A stretch of DNA of 64,000 bases from Streptomyces acidicola. GTDB lineage: Bacteria > Actinomycetota > Actinomycetes > Streptomycetales > Streptomycetaceae. The notes beneath the pieces were generated by a model that had not been told where the DNA came from, did not search any database, and saw only the letters and a list, made by a program, of their open reading frames with translations. The stretch covers positions 50,096 to 114,095 of the forward strand of contig NZ_VMNX01000007.1 of NCBI RefSeq assembly GCF_009377235.1, in the 5' to 3' direction. This document shows positions 45,210 through 53,528 of the stretch, piece by piece. The position numbers and the translations under genes are program-made. The first letter of the stretch is position 1. Each line of letters opens with the position of its first letter.

Positions 45210-46908
45210 GTGTCACCTCGGAGCCGCTGGAGCCGACGAGGAAGTCGAGGTCGGCGCCGGTGTCGGCCTGCTGGACGTGGTCGACGTAGAGCCGTTCCCA
45301 GCCGCGGCGGGGGTTGGCGAAGCCGGTGGTGGTGGCCTCGCCCGGGGTCCTGCGGGCGAGTTCGTCGGCGGGTACGTCGACGTCTATGCGGCGGGCCTCG
45401 ACGTCGAGGGTGATGAAGTCCCCGGTCCGTACGAGGGCGAGGGGGCCGCCGGCCGCGGCCTCGGGGGCCACGTGCAGGACGACCGTGCCGTACGCGGTGC
45501 CGCTCATCCGGCCGTCGCAGACTCGGACCATGTCGCGGACGCCCTGCTCCAGCAGCTTCCTCGGCAGCGGCATGTTCGACACCTCGGGCATGCCCGGGTA
45601 GCCCTTGGGGCCGCAGCCGCGCAGGACGAGGACGGACGTCTCGTCCACGTCGAGTGCGGGGTCGTCGATGCGGGCGTGGAAGTCCTCTATGGAGTCGAAG
45701 ACGACGGCCCGGCCGCGAGCCTTGAGCAGGTGCGGAGAGGCGGCGGCCGGTTTGATGAGGGCGCCGTCGGGGGCGAGGTTGCCGCGCAGGACGGCGATGC
45801 CGCCCTCGGCGACCAGCGGTTCGGCGCGGGTTCGGATGACCTCGCCGTCCCAGATCGGGGCGTCGTCGAGGAAGTCGACCAGGGGGGTGCCGGTGACGGT
45901 CAGCGCGTCGGGGTCGAGCAGGTCGCGCACCTCGCGCAGGACGGCGCGCAGGCCTCCGGCGCGGTGGAAGTCCTCCATGAGGAATCGGCCGGCCGGCTGG
46001 AGGTCGGCCAGGACCGGCACGCGGGAGCCGATGCGGTCGAAGTCGTCGAGGGACAGGTCGATGCCCAGTCGGCCCGCGATGGCCAGAAGGTGGACGACGG
46101 CGTTGGTGGAACCGCCGATGGCGGCCAGCGCGACGATCGCGTTGTGGAAGGACGCCTTGGTCAGGAACGTCCCGGGACGGCGGTCGGCGCCGACCATGTC
46201 CACCGCGAGCCGGCCGGTGTGGTGCGCGGCCTCCAGCAGACGGCTGTCGGGGGCGGGGGTTCCGGCCGTACCGGGCACGATCGTGCCCAGTGCCTCGGCG
46301 ACCAGAGCCATCGTCGAGGCGGTGCCCATGGTGTTGCAGTGCCCGCGGCTGCGGATCATCGCCGACTCTGACCGGGTGAACTCCCCCTGGGAGAGTGTCC
46401 CGGCCCGGACCTCCTCCGACAGCTGCCACACTCCGGTGCCGCAGCCCAGCAGGCTGCCTCGGAAGGTGCCGTTGAGCATCGGGCCACCGGGTACGACGAC
46501 AGCGGGCAGATCCACGGAAGCGGCGGCCATCAGCAGCGACGGGATCGTCTTGTCGCAGCCGCCCAACAGGACGACGCCGTCTATGGGGTTGGCGCGCAGC
46601 ATCTCCTCCGTGGCCATCGCGGCCATGTTGCGCCAGAGCATGGCCGTGGGACGCACGTTCGTCTCGCCGAGCGACACCACGGGCAGGTCCAGCGGGATGC
46701 CACCTGCCTCGTACACGCCGTTGCGCACCGAGGCCGCGACCTCGTTCAGATGCGCGTTGCAGGGAGTCAGGTCCGATGCCGTGTTGGCGATGGCGATCTG
46801 CGGCCGGCCGGTGAAGGCGTCACCCGGCACACCGCGTCGCATCCACGCGCGGTGGATATAGGCGTTGCGGTCCTGCCCCTCGTACCAGTGCGCGCTGCGG
46901 AGCGTCAC
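45196..46908 (-). CDS. IlvD/EDD-family sugar-acid dehydratase
   Basis: The 570-residue protein carries IlvD/EDD signatures: ANTASDLTPCNAHLNEVAASV, the cluster-binding LLGGCDKTIPSLLMAAASVDLP, RSRGHCNTMGTASTMA and CDGRMSGTAYGTVVLHVAPEAAAGGPLA. The first Cys (TPCN), GGCDKT and GHCNTMG provide the Fe-S ligands. The lack of a valine-pathway neighbour and the sugar-acid-type spacing favour an aldonate dehydratase (L-arabinonate, D-xylonate or L-fuconate type) giving 2-keto-3-deoxy-aldonate. GTG start at 46908, divergent from the IclR regulator with a 50-bp gap. Confidence 0.9.
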   Translation of the reverse strand: MTLRSAHWYEGQDRNAYIHRAWMRRGVPGDAFTGRPQIAIANTASDLTPCNAHLNEVAASVRNGVYEAGGIPLDLPVVSLGETNVRPTAMLWRNMAAMATEEMLRANPIDGVVLLGGCDKTIPSLLMAAASVDLPAVVVPGGPMLNGTFRGSLLGCGTGVWQLSEEVRAGTLSQGEFTRSESAMIRSRGHCNTMGTASTMALVAEALGTIVPGTAGTPAPDSRLLEAAHHTGRLAVDMVGADRRPGTFLTKASFHNAIVALAAIGGSTNAVVHLLAIAGRLGIDLSLDDFDRIGSRVPVLADLQPAGRFLMEDFHRAGGLRAVLREVRDLLDPDALTVTGTPLVDFLDDAPIWDGEVIRTRAEPLVAEGGIAVLRGNLAPDGALIKPAAASPHLLKARGRAVVFDSIEDFHARIDDPALDVDETSVLVLRGCGPKGYPGMPEVSNMPLPRKLLEQGVRDMVRVCDGRMSGTAYGTVVLHVAPEAAAGGPLALVRTGDFITLDVEARRIDVDVPADELARRTPGEATTTGFANPRRGWERLYVDHVQQADTGADLDFLVGSSGSEVTRESH

Positions 46909-46919
46909 CCTTGAGCCCC

Positions 46920-46954
46920 TTCCAATAAACGGTACGGCGGTCTAAAGTCTGGAA
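46920..46954. promoter_or_regulatory. Divergent promoter region with TTCCA...TGGAA arms, candidate IclR operator
   Basis: TTCCA (46920-46924) and TGGAA (46950-46954) face each other in the 50-bp gap between the dehydratase and IclR genes. TAAAGT at 46943-46948 is a plausible -10 for the IclR gene. Both promoters must overlap, so one bound regulator could control both directions. Confidence 0.4.
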
Positions 46955-46958
46955 CGCC

Positions 46959-47783
46959 ATGGAGCATACGCAGACGTACGACGATTCGACAGCCCCCGGC
47001 GAGGACGGCGTGGCAGGCGCCGAGGGCGGCCGCCTCGTCGGCTCGGACCGGGTGCTCGCCGTCCTCAAGGAGCTCGCTCGCCATCCCGGCGGCGTGGGGC
47101 TGGAGGAGCTGACGCGTGCGATGGGCAGTCCCAAGCCGACCGTGCACCGGGCACTCGGCGCACTACGCCGGGCCGGGCTGGCCGGTCAGGACGCCCGCGG
47201 CCGCTATGTACTCGGCGACGAGTTCCTGCGTATGGCCTTCGCCCACCACGAGGCCCGGCCCGAGCACGTCCGCGTCCGCCCCGTACTCGCGGCGCTGGCG
47301 CACCGGTTCGGCGAGACCGCGCACTACGCGGTTCTCGACGGGCACGAGGTCGTCTACCGCGCCAAGGTCGACCCGCCCTCCGGTGCCGTCCGGCTGACGT
47401 CGACGATCGGCGGACGCAATCCCGCCCACACCACCGCCGTCGGCAAGCTGCTGCTCACCCGGCAGTTGAGCTCCCTGAAGGAGGTCGAGGCGTGGACCGG
47501 CGGCTCCCCCCTGGAGCGTCGCACGCCACGGACCCTGTGCGCGGCGGCCGACCTGCACCGTGAGCTGGAGGCCACCCGCGAACGGGGCTACGGCGTCGAC
47601 GACCAGGAGAACGAGACCGGCGTCAACTGCCTCGCCCTGCCCGTGTACCTCACCTCACCGACGACCCCCTCCGGAGCCGTGAGCATCAGCGCGCTGGCGT
47701 ACCGGACACCCCTGGCCACCCTGGTCGACGCGCTCGACGAGATCCGGGCACTGCTCGGCCCGCTCGGCGAGCCCCACCGCTGA
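46959..47783 (+). CDS. IclR-family transcriptional regulator
   Basis: The 274-residue protein has a winged helix (about residues 28-88: RVLAVLKELARHPGGVGLEELTRAMGSPKPTVHRALGALRRAGL) and the IclR effector domain (RVRPVLAALAHRFGETAHYAVLDGHEVVYRAKVDPPSGAVRLTSTIGGRNPAHTTAVGKLLL, RERGYGVDDQENETGVNCLALPVY). It is divergent from the dehydratase and 69 bp upstream of the FAH hydrolase, and probably controls both operons in response to a sugar acid. Confidence 0.92.
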   Translation: MEHTQTYDDSTAPGEDGVAGAEGGRLVGSDRVLAVLKELARHPGGVGLEELTRAMGSPKPTVHRALGALRRAGLAGQDARGRYVLGDEFLRMAFAHHEARPEHVRVRPVLAALAHRFGETAHYAVLDGHEVVYRAKVDPPSGAVRLTSTIGGRNPAHTTAVGKLLLTRQLSSLKEVEAWTGGSPLERRTPRTLCAAADLHRELEATRERGYGVDDQENETGVNCLALPVYLTSPTTPSGAVSISALAYRTPLATLVDALDEIRALLGPLGEPHR

Positions 47784-47852
47784 AGTCCTGCCGGAACCGC
47801 CCGTCCGGCGCCCCTCAGTCATCCACCACCCCGCACCCTGGAGTCAGTCCTC

Positions 47853-48713
47853 GTGTACCTCATGCGCATCGGTGCCCCCGGCGCCGAGAAGCCCGTCGCC
47901 CGTATCGACGACGAGACGTACGTCGACCTCTCCGACGTCGTCACGGACTTCGACGAGGCGTTCTTCGAGTCGGGCGGCGTCGACCGCATCCGCCCCGTCG
48001 TGACCGAGCGGACGCAGGCGGGCCGAGTGTCCCGCTTCGCCGGGGAACGCGTAGGCGCCCCCATCGCCCGCCCGCACCAGATCCTGTGCATCGGCCTCAA
48101 CTACCGTGACCACGCCGCCGAGAGCGGCATGCCCGTCCCCGACGAGCCGATCCTGTTCACCAAGTCGCCCAACACCCTCATCGGCCCGGGCGACGACGTG
48201 CGCATCCCCCGCGGCTCCACCAGGACCGACTGGGAGGTGGAGCTCGGCATCGTGATCGGCCGCCGCACCAGCTACCTGGACTCGGTGGAGGAAGCACGCG
48301 ACGCCATCGCCGGCTACGTGGTCGTCAACGACGTGAGCGAGCGCTCCTTCCAGTTGGAACGCGGCGGGCAGTGGGCCAAGGGCAAGTCCGCCGAGACGTT
48401 CAACCCCGCGGGCCCCTGGCTCGCCACGACCGACGAGATCGACGACGTCCTCGCCCTGGACATGTGGCTGGACGTCAACGGCGTGCGCCGGCAGACCGGC
48501 AGCACCAAGACGATGATCTTCGACCCGTACTTCATCGTGCACTACCTCAGCCAGTTCCTCGTCCTGGAACCCGGCGACCTGATCAACACCGGCACCCCGC
48601 CCGGTGTCGGCATGGGCCTCACCCCGCCCGTGTACCTCCAGGAGGGCGACGTGATGGAGCTGGGCATCAAGCACCTCGGCACCCAGCGCCAGCACGTCCT
48701 CGGTCCCCGGTGA
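47853..48713 (+). CDS. Fumarylacetoacetate-hydrolase family protein, likely 2,4-diketo-3-deoxy-aldonate hydrolase
   Basis: The 286-residue FAH-family protein has the metal-binding core ILCIGLNYRDHAAESG, SPNTLIGPGDDVRIPRGSTRTDWEVELGIVIGR (Glu ligands), GYVVVNDVSERSFQLERGGQWAKGKSAETFNPAGPWL and LEPGDLINTGTPPGVGMG. This long form (about 285 residues) with KGKSAETFNPAGPWL is typical of ureidoglycolate-lyase-like and 2,4-diketo-3-deoxy-L-fuconate/rhamnonate hydrolases, which yield pyruvate plus L-lactate. The neighbouring dehydratase and SDR fit. GTG start; the gene nearly overlaps the alcohol dehydrogenase. Confidence 0.9.
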   Translation: MYLMRIGAPGAEKPVARIDDETYVDLSDVVTDFDEAFFESGGVDRIRPVVTERTQAGRVSRFAGERVGAPIARPHQILCIGLNYRDHAAESGMPVPDEPILFTKSPNTLIGPGDDVRIPRGSTRTDWEVELGIVIGRRTSYLDSVEEARDAIAGYVVVNDVSERSFQLERGGQWAKGKSAETFNPAGPWLATTDEIDDVLALDMWLDVNGVRRQTGSTKTMIFDPYFIVHYLSQFLVLEPGDLINTGTPPGVGMGLTPPVYLQEGDVMELGIKHLGTQRQHVLGPR

Positions 48714-48724
48714 GCCGTCGGCTG

Positions 48725-49759
48725 ATGCGCGCGTTCGTCCTGACCGCCCCCGGCTCCTACGAGGTCCAGGACCTCCCGGCGCCGGTGGCGGGCCCCGGTG
48801 AGGTCGTCATCGACGTCGAGCGGGTCGGCGTGTGCGGCACCGACGTGGAGTTCTTCAGCGGCGCCATGGCCTACCTCCACCAGGGACACTCCTCCTACCC
48901 GATGCGGCCGGGCCACGAGTGGGCCGGCCGGGTGACGACGGTCGGCGACGGCGTCGACCCGGGCTGGCTCGGCCGCCGCGTCATGGGCGACACGATGCTC
49001 GGCTGCGGCATCTGCCGCCGCTGCCGACGTGGCCACCAGCACGTGTGCGAGAAACGGCAGGAGGTCGGCATCCGCGGGGCCCGGGCCGGTGCCCTTGCGG
49101 AGCAACTCGCCGTACCCGCCTCCTCGTTGCACGCCCTGCCCGACTCCGTCGACGCCGTGCTCGGCGCGCTCGTGGAGCCGGGCGGCAACGCCCTGCGCGC
49201 CGCGCAGGCCGCCACGCAGGCCCCCGGGGACCGCGCCCTGGTCCTGGGTCCGGGGACGATCGGGCTGCTGGTCGCGATGTTCCTCCGTGCCAGCGGTACG
49301 GAAGTCCATCTCATGGGCCACACCGACAGTTCCCTCGCCTTCGCCCGCGATCTGGGCTTCGACCACGTATGGACGGAGGACTCCGTGCCGGACCTGCCGT
49401 TCGACGCGGTCGTCGACGCGTCCAACGCCGCTCATCTGCCGGACAGGGCCCTGGAGTTGGTCGAGCCGGCCGGCCGCCTCGTGTACGTCGGGCTGGCCGG
49501 CGAACCCAGCAGGATCGACACCCGCAGGCTCGCCCTGAAGGACGTGACCGCGGTGGGCGTCCTGTCCGCCTCCCCCGGACTCGACGCCACCATCCAGGCG
49601 TACGCCGCCGGTTCGGTCGACCCCGGGCCGCTCGTCGCCGCCACGCTGAGCCTCGACGAGGTCGGCCCCGTGCTCGCCGGTGAGCGACCGGCCGGCGCCG
49701 GGCCCGGACCCAAGATCCACGTCAACCCCCGACTCGGCCGAGCGAGGACAGCCCCATGA
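48725..49759 (+). CDS. Zinc-dependent medium-chain alcohol/polyol dehydrogenase
   Basis: The 344-residue MDR protein has the catalytic-zinc motif GVCGTDVEFF (Cys) and GHEWAGRV (His-Glu), the structural-zinc-type cluster CGICRRCRRGHQHVC, and the NAD domain LVLGPGTIGLLVAMFLRA. It resembles L-idonate, threonine and sugar dehydrogenases and probably oxidises the starting sugar or a keto-deoxy intermediate. A GTG at 48710 overlapping the previous stop (GTGA) is the alternative start; ATG at 48725 matches the usual N-terminus MRAFVLTAPGSYEV. Its stop overlaps the SDR start (ATGA). Confidence 0.88.
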   Translation: MRAFVLTAPGSYEVQDLPAPVAGPGEVVIDVERVGVCGTDVEFFSGAMAYLHQGHSSYPMRPGHEWAGRVTTVGDGVDPGWLGRRVMGDTMLGCGICRRCRRGHQHVCEKRQEVGIRGARAGALAEQLAVPASSLHALPDSVDAVLGALVEPGGNALRAAQAATQAPGDRALVLGPGTIGLLVAMFLRASGTEVHLMGHTDSSLAFARDLGFDHVWTEDSVPDLPFDAVVDASNAAHLPDRALELVEPAGRLVYVGLAGEPSRIDTRRLALKDVTAVGVLSASPGLDATIQAYAAGSVDPGPLVAATLSLDEVGPVLAGERPAGAGPGPKIHVNPRLGRARTAP

Positions 49760-50496
49760 ACGACTTCCACGGCGTCGGCGCGATCGTCACCGGCGGCACC
49801 GGCGGCATCGGCGCCGCCACGGCCACCCTCCTGCGCGAGCGCGGCGCGCGGGTGGCCGTCCTGGACCGGCGCATCGACGACGCGCCGGACGGAGTGCACG
49901 CCGTACGCTGCGACATCACCGATCCCGCGGCGGTCGACGAAGCGGTCGCCACCGCCGTCGACCGCCTGGGCTCGCTCGACGTCCTGGTCAACAACGCCGG
50001 AATCGGAGCGGTCGGCGACATCGCGCAGAACGACGACGCCGAGTGGGCCCGGGTCCTCGACGTCAACGTCACCGGCATCGCCAGAGTCACCCGGGCGGCC
50101 CTCCCCCATCTGCTCCGCTCGCCACACCCGGCGATCGTCAACACCTGCTCGGCCGTCGCCTACGTCGGCGTACGCCAACGCGCCCTGTACAGCGCCAGCA
50201 AAGGCGCCGTGCACGCGCTGACCCTCGCCATGGCCGCCGACCACGCCGCCGACGGCATCCGCGTCAACGCCGTCGCCCCCGGCACCGCCGACACTCCGTG
50301 GGTGGCACGCCTGCTGGAGGGCGCCGACGACCCCGACACGGCGGCCCGCGCCCTGCGGGCACGCCAGCCGCTGGGCCGGCTGGTGACCGCCGAGGAGGTG
50401 GCCGACGCCATCGCGTCACTCGCCTCCCCCACCGCCGGTGCCACCACCGGCACGATCCTGCGCGTGGACGGGGGCATGACCAGCCTGCGCCTGTGA
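49756..50496 (+). CDS. Short-chain dehydrogenase (sugar or keto-deoxy-sugar acid dehydrogenase)
   Basis: The 246-residue classical SDR has TGGTGGIGAATA, NNAGIGAVGD, catalytic Ser in VNTCSAVAY and YSASKGAVHAL, ending TTGTILRVDGGMTSLRL. In non-phosphorylative fucose/rhamnose pathways an SDR oxidises the sugar or the 2-keto-3-deoxy acid at C4. Last gene of the rightward operon 47853-50496. Which of this and the Zn enzyme does the first step cannot be read from sequence. Confidence 0.9.
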   Translation: MNDFHGVGAIVTGGTGGIGAATATLLRERGARVAVLDRRIDDAPDGVHAVRCDITDPAAVDEAVATAVDRLGSLDVLVNNAGIGAVGDIAQNDDAEWARVLDVNVTGIARVTRAALPHLLRSPHPAIVNTCSAVAYVGVRQRALYSASKGAVHALTLAMAADHAADGIRVNAVAPGTADTPWVARLLEGADDPDTAARALRARQPLGRLVTAEEVADAIASLASPTAGATTGTILRVDGGMTSLRL

Positions 50497-50691
50497 CCGC
50501 CGGGTCCCGGTCCGGGTTCCTCAGCAGCTCCTGAACAACAGCTGATTCACCTGGCTGAGGCGCGTCACCCCGGAGTGTGATTCCGGCGGCCCTCCGCGCC
50601 GGGCGCTGCGAGCGGGCGGGAGGACGTGGGCATCGTTGCGGATTCGTACGGGGCTGCGGAGCGGTGGTCCCGCAGAGCCGTTGGAGGGCGC

Positions 50692-51474
50692 ATGCTCGGC
50701 ACAGACTTCACGCATGGATCACCCTGCTGGATCGACCTCGGCAGTCCGGACACCGAGCGGGCGACCGCCTTCTACGGCGGCGTCTTCGGCTGGCGGTTCG
50801 TCTCCGCCGGGCCCGAGGCCGGCGGGTACGGGTTCTTCCAGAAGGACGGCAGCACCGTCGCCGCACTGGGCCGGCTCACCGAGGAGGGCGCGAGCACCGC
50901 CTGGACGGTGTACTTCCGCACCGATGACGCCCAGGCCACGGCCGAGGCCGTCGAGCGGGGCGGCGGCACGGTGCGGGTGGCGCCCATGAACATGGGAGAG
51001 GCGCGGATGGCTCAGTTCACCGACCCCCAGGGGGCCCGGTTCGCGGTGTTGCAGCCGGGCGGGACGCCAGGCGGGCTGGAGAGGACGTCCGAGGACGACA
51101 CCCTGCTGTGGGTGGAGCTCCACGTACCCGACCCGGTGGCCGGGATCGGCTTCTACCGCGGCCTCTTCGGCTGGCGCTCGGAGGAGATGCAGGCGCCCGG
51201 GATGACGTACCGAGTGCTCAGCCTGCGGGACGGGGACCAGCAGGCCACATCCTTCGGCGGGGTCGCCCCGCTCCAGGACGGCGGCCTCGGCGCGCGCTGG
51301 GTGCCGTACTTCGCCGTCGCGGACGCCGACGACGTCGTGCGGAAGACGCAGGAGAACGGTGGCACGGTGCTGATGCCGGCGTCGGACGTGCCGGACGTCG
51401 GCAGGATCTCATGGCTGGCGGACACCTCGGGCGCGGTCTTCGCGGTGCTCAAGCCGAACCCCCGGCAGGCGTAG
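50692..51474 (+). CDS. VOC-family protein with two glyoxalase-like repeats
   Basis: The 260-residue protein consists of two VOC halves: residues about 5-125 (GSPCWIDLGSPDTERATAFYGGVFGWRF ... QFTDPQGARFAVLQPG) and about 135-258 (LLWVELHVPDPVAGIGFYRGLFGWRSEEM ... ISWLADTSGAVFAVLKPN). The metal-ligand positions are only partly kept, so it may bind a ligand or confer resistance rather than act as glyoxalase. It is the common Streptomyces 27-kDa VOC type. ATG at 50692 follows GGAGG at 50683-50687. Confidence 0.87.
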   Translation: MLGTDFTHGSPCWIDLGSPDTERATAFYGGVFGWRFVSAGPEAGGYGFFQKDGSTVAALGRLTEEGASTAWTVYFRTDDAQATAEAVERGGGTVRVAPMNMGEARMAQFTDPQGARFAVLQPGGTPGGLERTSEDDTLLWVELHVPDPVAGIGFYRGLFGWRSEEMQAPGMTYRVLSLRDGDQQATSFGGVAPLQDGGLGARWVPYFAVADADDVVRKTQENGGTVLMPASDVPDVGRISWLADTSGAVFAVLKPNPRQA

Positions 51475-51582
51475 CCGAGCGCGCCACCGGACGATCGCCG
51501 CGCAGGCGGGAGCGGTGCTTTCGACCTACGGTGGCCTGAGAGGACCGACGAGAGCCGAACCGATGTCGCGGAGGAGGGTGCG

Positions 51583-51879
51583 GTGGAGGAACACTTCGTC
51601 TGGGTGACGACACGCCGTCTTCAGCCGAGCTCGCTGGAGGAGTTCGAGCGTGCCTGGCGGCCGGACCCCTACCCGCAGAGTCTGCGCCACGCCTACGCGT
51701 ACTGGTCCGAGGACGGGGAGGAGATCACCGGCGTGTCGTTCTGGGAGTCGAAAGAGGCGTGCGACACCTGGCGGGCTTCCGAGCCGGAGACGCAGCGGCG
51801 TGCGGCCATGGCGCCGTACGTCGTCGAGGAGTGGGAGGGCTTCTACCGGGGCCGTGAACTCACGGTCCCCCGGCGATAG
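51583..51879 (+). CDS. ABM-like small protein (dimeric alpha/beta barrel)
   Basis: The 98-residue protein resembles antibiotic-biosynthesis-monooxygenase-type folds: HFVWVTTRRLQPSSLEEFERAWRP, YAYWSEDGEEITGVSFWESKEACDTWRASEP and APYVVEEWEGFYRGRELTV. It likely binds a small hydrophobic molecule; catalytic use is unproven. GTG start at 51583, 108 bp after the VOC gene, ending before a strong terminator. Confidence 0.7.
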   Translation: MEEHFVWVTTRRLQPSSLEEFERAWRPDPYPQSLRHAYAYWSEDGEEITGVSFWESKEACDTWRASEPETQRRAAMAPYVVEEWEGFYRGRELTVPRR

Positions 51880-51973
51880 TCGAGGCGATCAGGGGCAGCC
51901 CCGGACTTCCGTGCGGAGTGCCGCCGGTCGTCTCACGGAGACGGCAGGGACGACGGGGACGGCAGGGAAGCAA

Positions 51974-52009
51974 AACGGTCCGGCCCTCCCGCCGGAGGGC
52001 CGGACCGTT
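51974..52009. terminator. Strong bidirectional terminator
   Basis: AACGGTCCGGCCCTCC (51974-51989) and GGAGGGCCGGACCGTT (51994-52009) are exact reverse complements, a 16-bp stem with a CGCC loop. It lies between the rightward ABM-like gene and the leftward protease gene. There is an AAAA run on the left flank, which gives a U-run for leftward transcripts. Confidence 0.9.
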
Positions 52010-52073
52010 GCGCTGCCCGGTCCGGAACCGCTGGATACGGCCGGGTCAGCGGCTTTTGAGTCCGAGAGACAGC

Positions 52074-53528
52074 TCAGGGAATGGTGACGCTGATCCCACC
52101 GCCGTCCTCCACTTCCACTTCCTGGCCGGCCTGCTCGTTGCCGACGCCCTGCTGCCCGTCGCCGACGCCCTGCTCCTGACCGGCACCGGCGTCCTGGCCC
52201 GCACCGGCCTCTTCGCCCGCACCGGCACCCTGACCAGCACCGGCGTCGCCGCCCGCACCGGCCTCGCCACCGGCGCCCGCTTCTCCGCCGGCACCCGCTT
52301 CCTCACCAGCGCCCGCTTCTCCGCCGGCACCCGCTTCCTCACCAGCGCCCGCTTCTCCGCCGGCGCCCCCTTCCTCACCGGCACCGGCCTCGCCGCCGCC
52401 GGCCGCGCCGCCGTCACCCAGGGTCGCGCCGGTCGCCTCCAGGGCGGTCGTGACCGGCTGGAAGAACGTCTCGCCGCCGACGGTGCAGTCGCCGCTGCCG
52501 CCGGAGGTCAGGCCGATGGCGCTGCCGTCCGCGGTGAACAGGGAGCCGCCGCTGTCGCCCGGCTCGGCGCAGACGTTCGTCTGGATGAGCCCGGTGACCG
52601 TGCCCTCGGGGTAGTTGACCGTGGCGTTGAGGCCCGTGACCTCGCCGTCGCTGAGGCCGGTGGTGGAACCCATGCGGATGACCGGCTGGCCGACGGTCGC
52701 CTCGGCGGCCTGGGTTATCTCCACGACCTGGCCGTCGCCGGTGTCCACGGCGCTGGCCGCCTGGGTGGCCGGGTCGTCGTAGTTGACCAGCGCGAAGTCG
52801 CCCGCGCCGGGGAAGGTGGCCGTCTGCGCGTCGACCGTGCCGATCGGCGCGCCGTTCTCCTCCTCCGACCACTCGGCGGCCGCGACACCGCAGTGACCCG
52901 CGGTCAGGAAGGCGGGGTTGCCCTCGGAGTTGGTCACGTTGAAGCCGAGCGAGCAGCGCGCGCCGCCGCCGAAGATGGCGTCACCGCCCTCGGCGAAGAT
53001 CTTGAAGGTGCCCTCGGACTTCTTGACCGTCGCAACACCGTCGCCGAGCGCCTGCACCGTCGACTGCAGTCTGTTCCACGTGTCACCGGTGACGGTGGAG
53101 TCGGCGGTGACCCGGACCTCGTTGGTCTTCGGGTCGACGGCCCAGGCGGTGCCCGGGATCGTCGCGTCCGCCTTCAGCGTCTTCTCGGCCGCGTCGATCG
53201 CGGCGAGGCTGTTCTGCACCTCGTTCGGGACGGCGCCGGCATCCTTGATCTGCTGGATCACCTGACTGTTGTCGCCGACCACGTTGATGATGATCTGCTT
53301 CTGGTCACCGTCGTAGTACGAGCCGGCGAACGCCTCACCGAGCAGTTCGGAGAGCTGCGCGGCCACGTCCGGGACGTCGGCCGCCGTGAACGTCTTGGGG
53401 GTGGCGGCCTCACTGTCGTCCGACTGACCCGCCATGGCGTTCGGGATGATCAGTGCCGCCGCTCCGAGCGCCACCACGCTTCCTGCCGCGATGACAGCCT
53501 TGCGCTTGGGTGTGCGTTTGTGACTCAA
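52074..53528 (-). CDS. Secreted S1-family (alpha-lytic/SprB-type) serine protease with repetitive tail
   Basis: The 484-residue protein has a signal peptide (residues 1 to about 33, TTG start), a pro-region (about 40-180), a chymotrypsin-like domain (about 181-365) and a Gly/Ala/Glu-rich tail (about 370-450) followed by an acidic end. The catalytic triad is His212 (TAGHC), Asp244 (GAGDFALVNY) and Ser326 (AEPGDSGGS). RCSLGFNV and TSGGSGDC are typical of Streptomyces proteases. The tail repeats the motif EAGAG with G, E or Q spacers about ten times, which suggests a flexible wall- or surface-spanning extension. TTG at 53528 matches homologues and lies 13 nt after AGGAGG. It is divergent from the peptide-export cassette. 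Confidence 0.92.
   Translation of the reverse strand: MSHKRTPKRKAVIAAGSVVALGAAALIIPNAMAGQSDDSEAATPKTFTAADVPDVAAQLSELLGEAFAGSYYDGDQKQIIINVVGDNSQVIQQIKDAGAVPNEVQNSLAAIDAAEKTLKADATIPGTAWAVDPKTNEVRVTADSTVTGDTWNRLQSTVQALGDGVATVKKSEGTFKIFAEGGDAIFGGGARCSLGFNVTNSEGNPAFLTAGHCGVAAAEWSEEENGAPIGTVDAQTATFPGAGDFALVNYDDPATQAASAVDTGDGQVVEITQAAEATVGQPVIRMGSTTGLSDGEVTGLNATVNYPEGTVTGLIQTNVCAEPGDSGGSLFTADGSAIGLTSGGSGDCTVGGETFFQPVTTALEATGATLGDGGAAGGGEAGAGEEGGAGGEAGAGEEAGAGGEAGAGEEAGAGGEAGAGGEAGAGGDAGAGQGAGAGEEAGAGQDAGAGQEQGVGDGQQGVGNEQAGQEVEVEDGGGISVTIP
52170..52420 (-). repeat. Low-complexity GAG/GEE repeat region in the protease tail
   Basis: The DNA is a run of near-identical 15-27-bp units coding for EAGAG-like peptides in the C-terminal part of the S1 protease. 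Such arrays vary in length between strains and are prone to misassembly. Confidence 0.75.

Noticed and set aside
45196..46908. Dihydroxy-acid dehydratase of branched-chain amino-acid synthesis (IlvD).
   Set aside because: No ilv genes are nearby; the IclR, FAH, SDR and lactate-type dehydrogenase neighbours fit a sugar-acid dehydratase.
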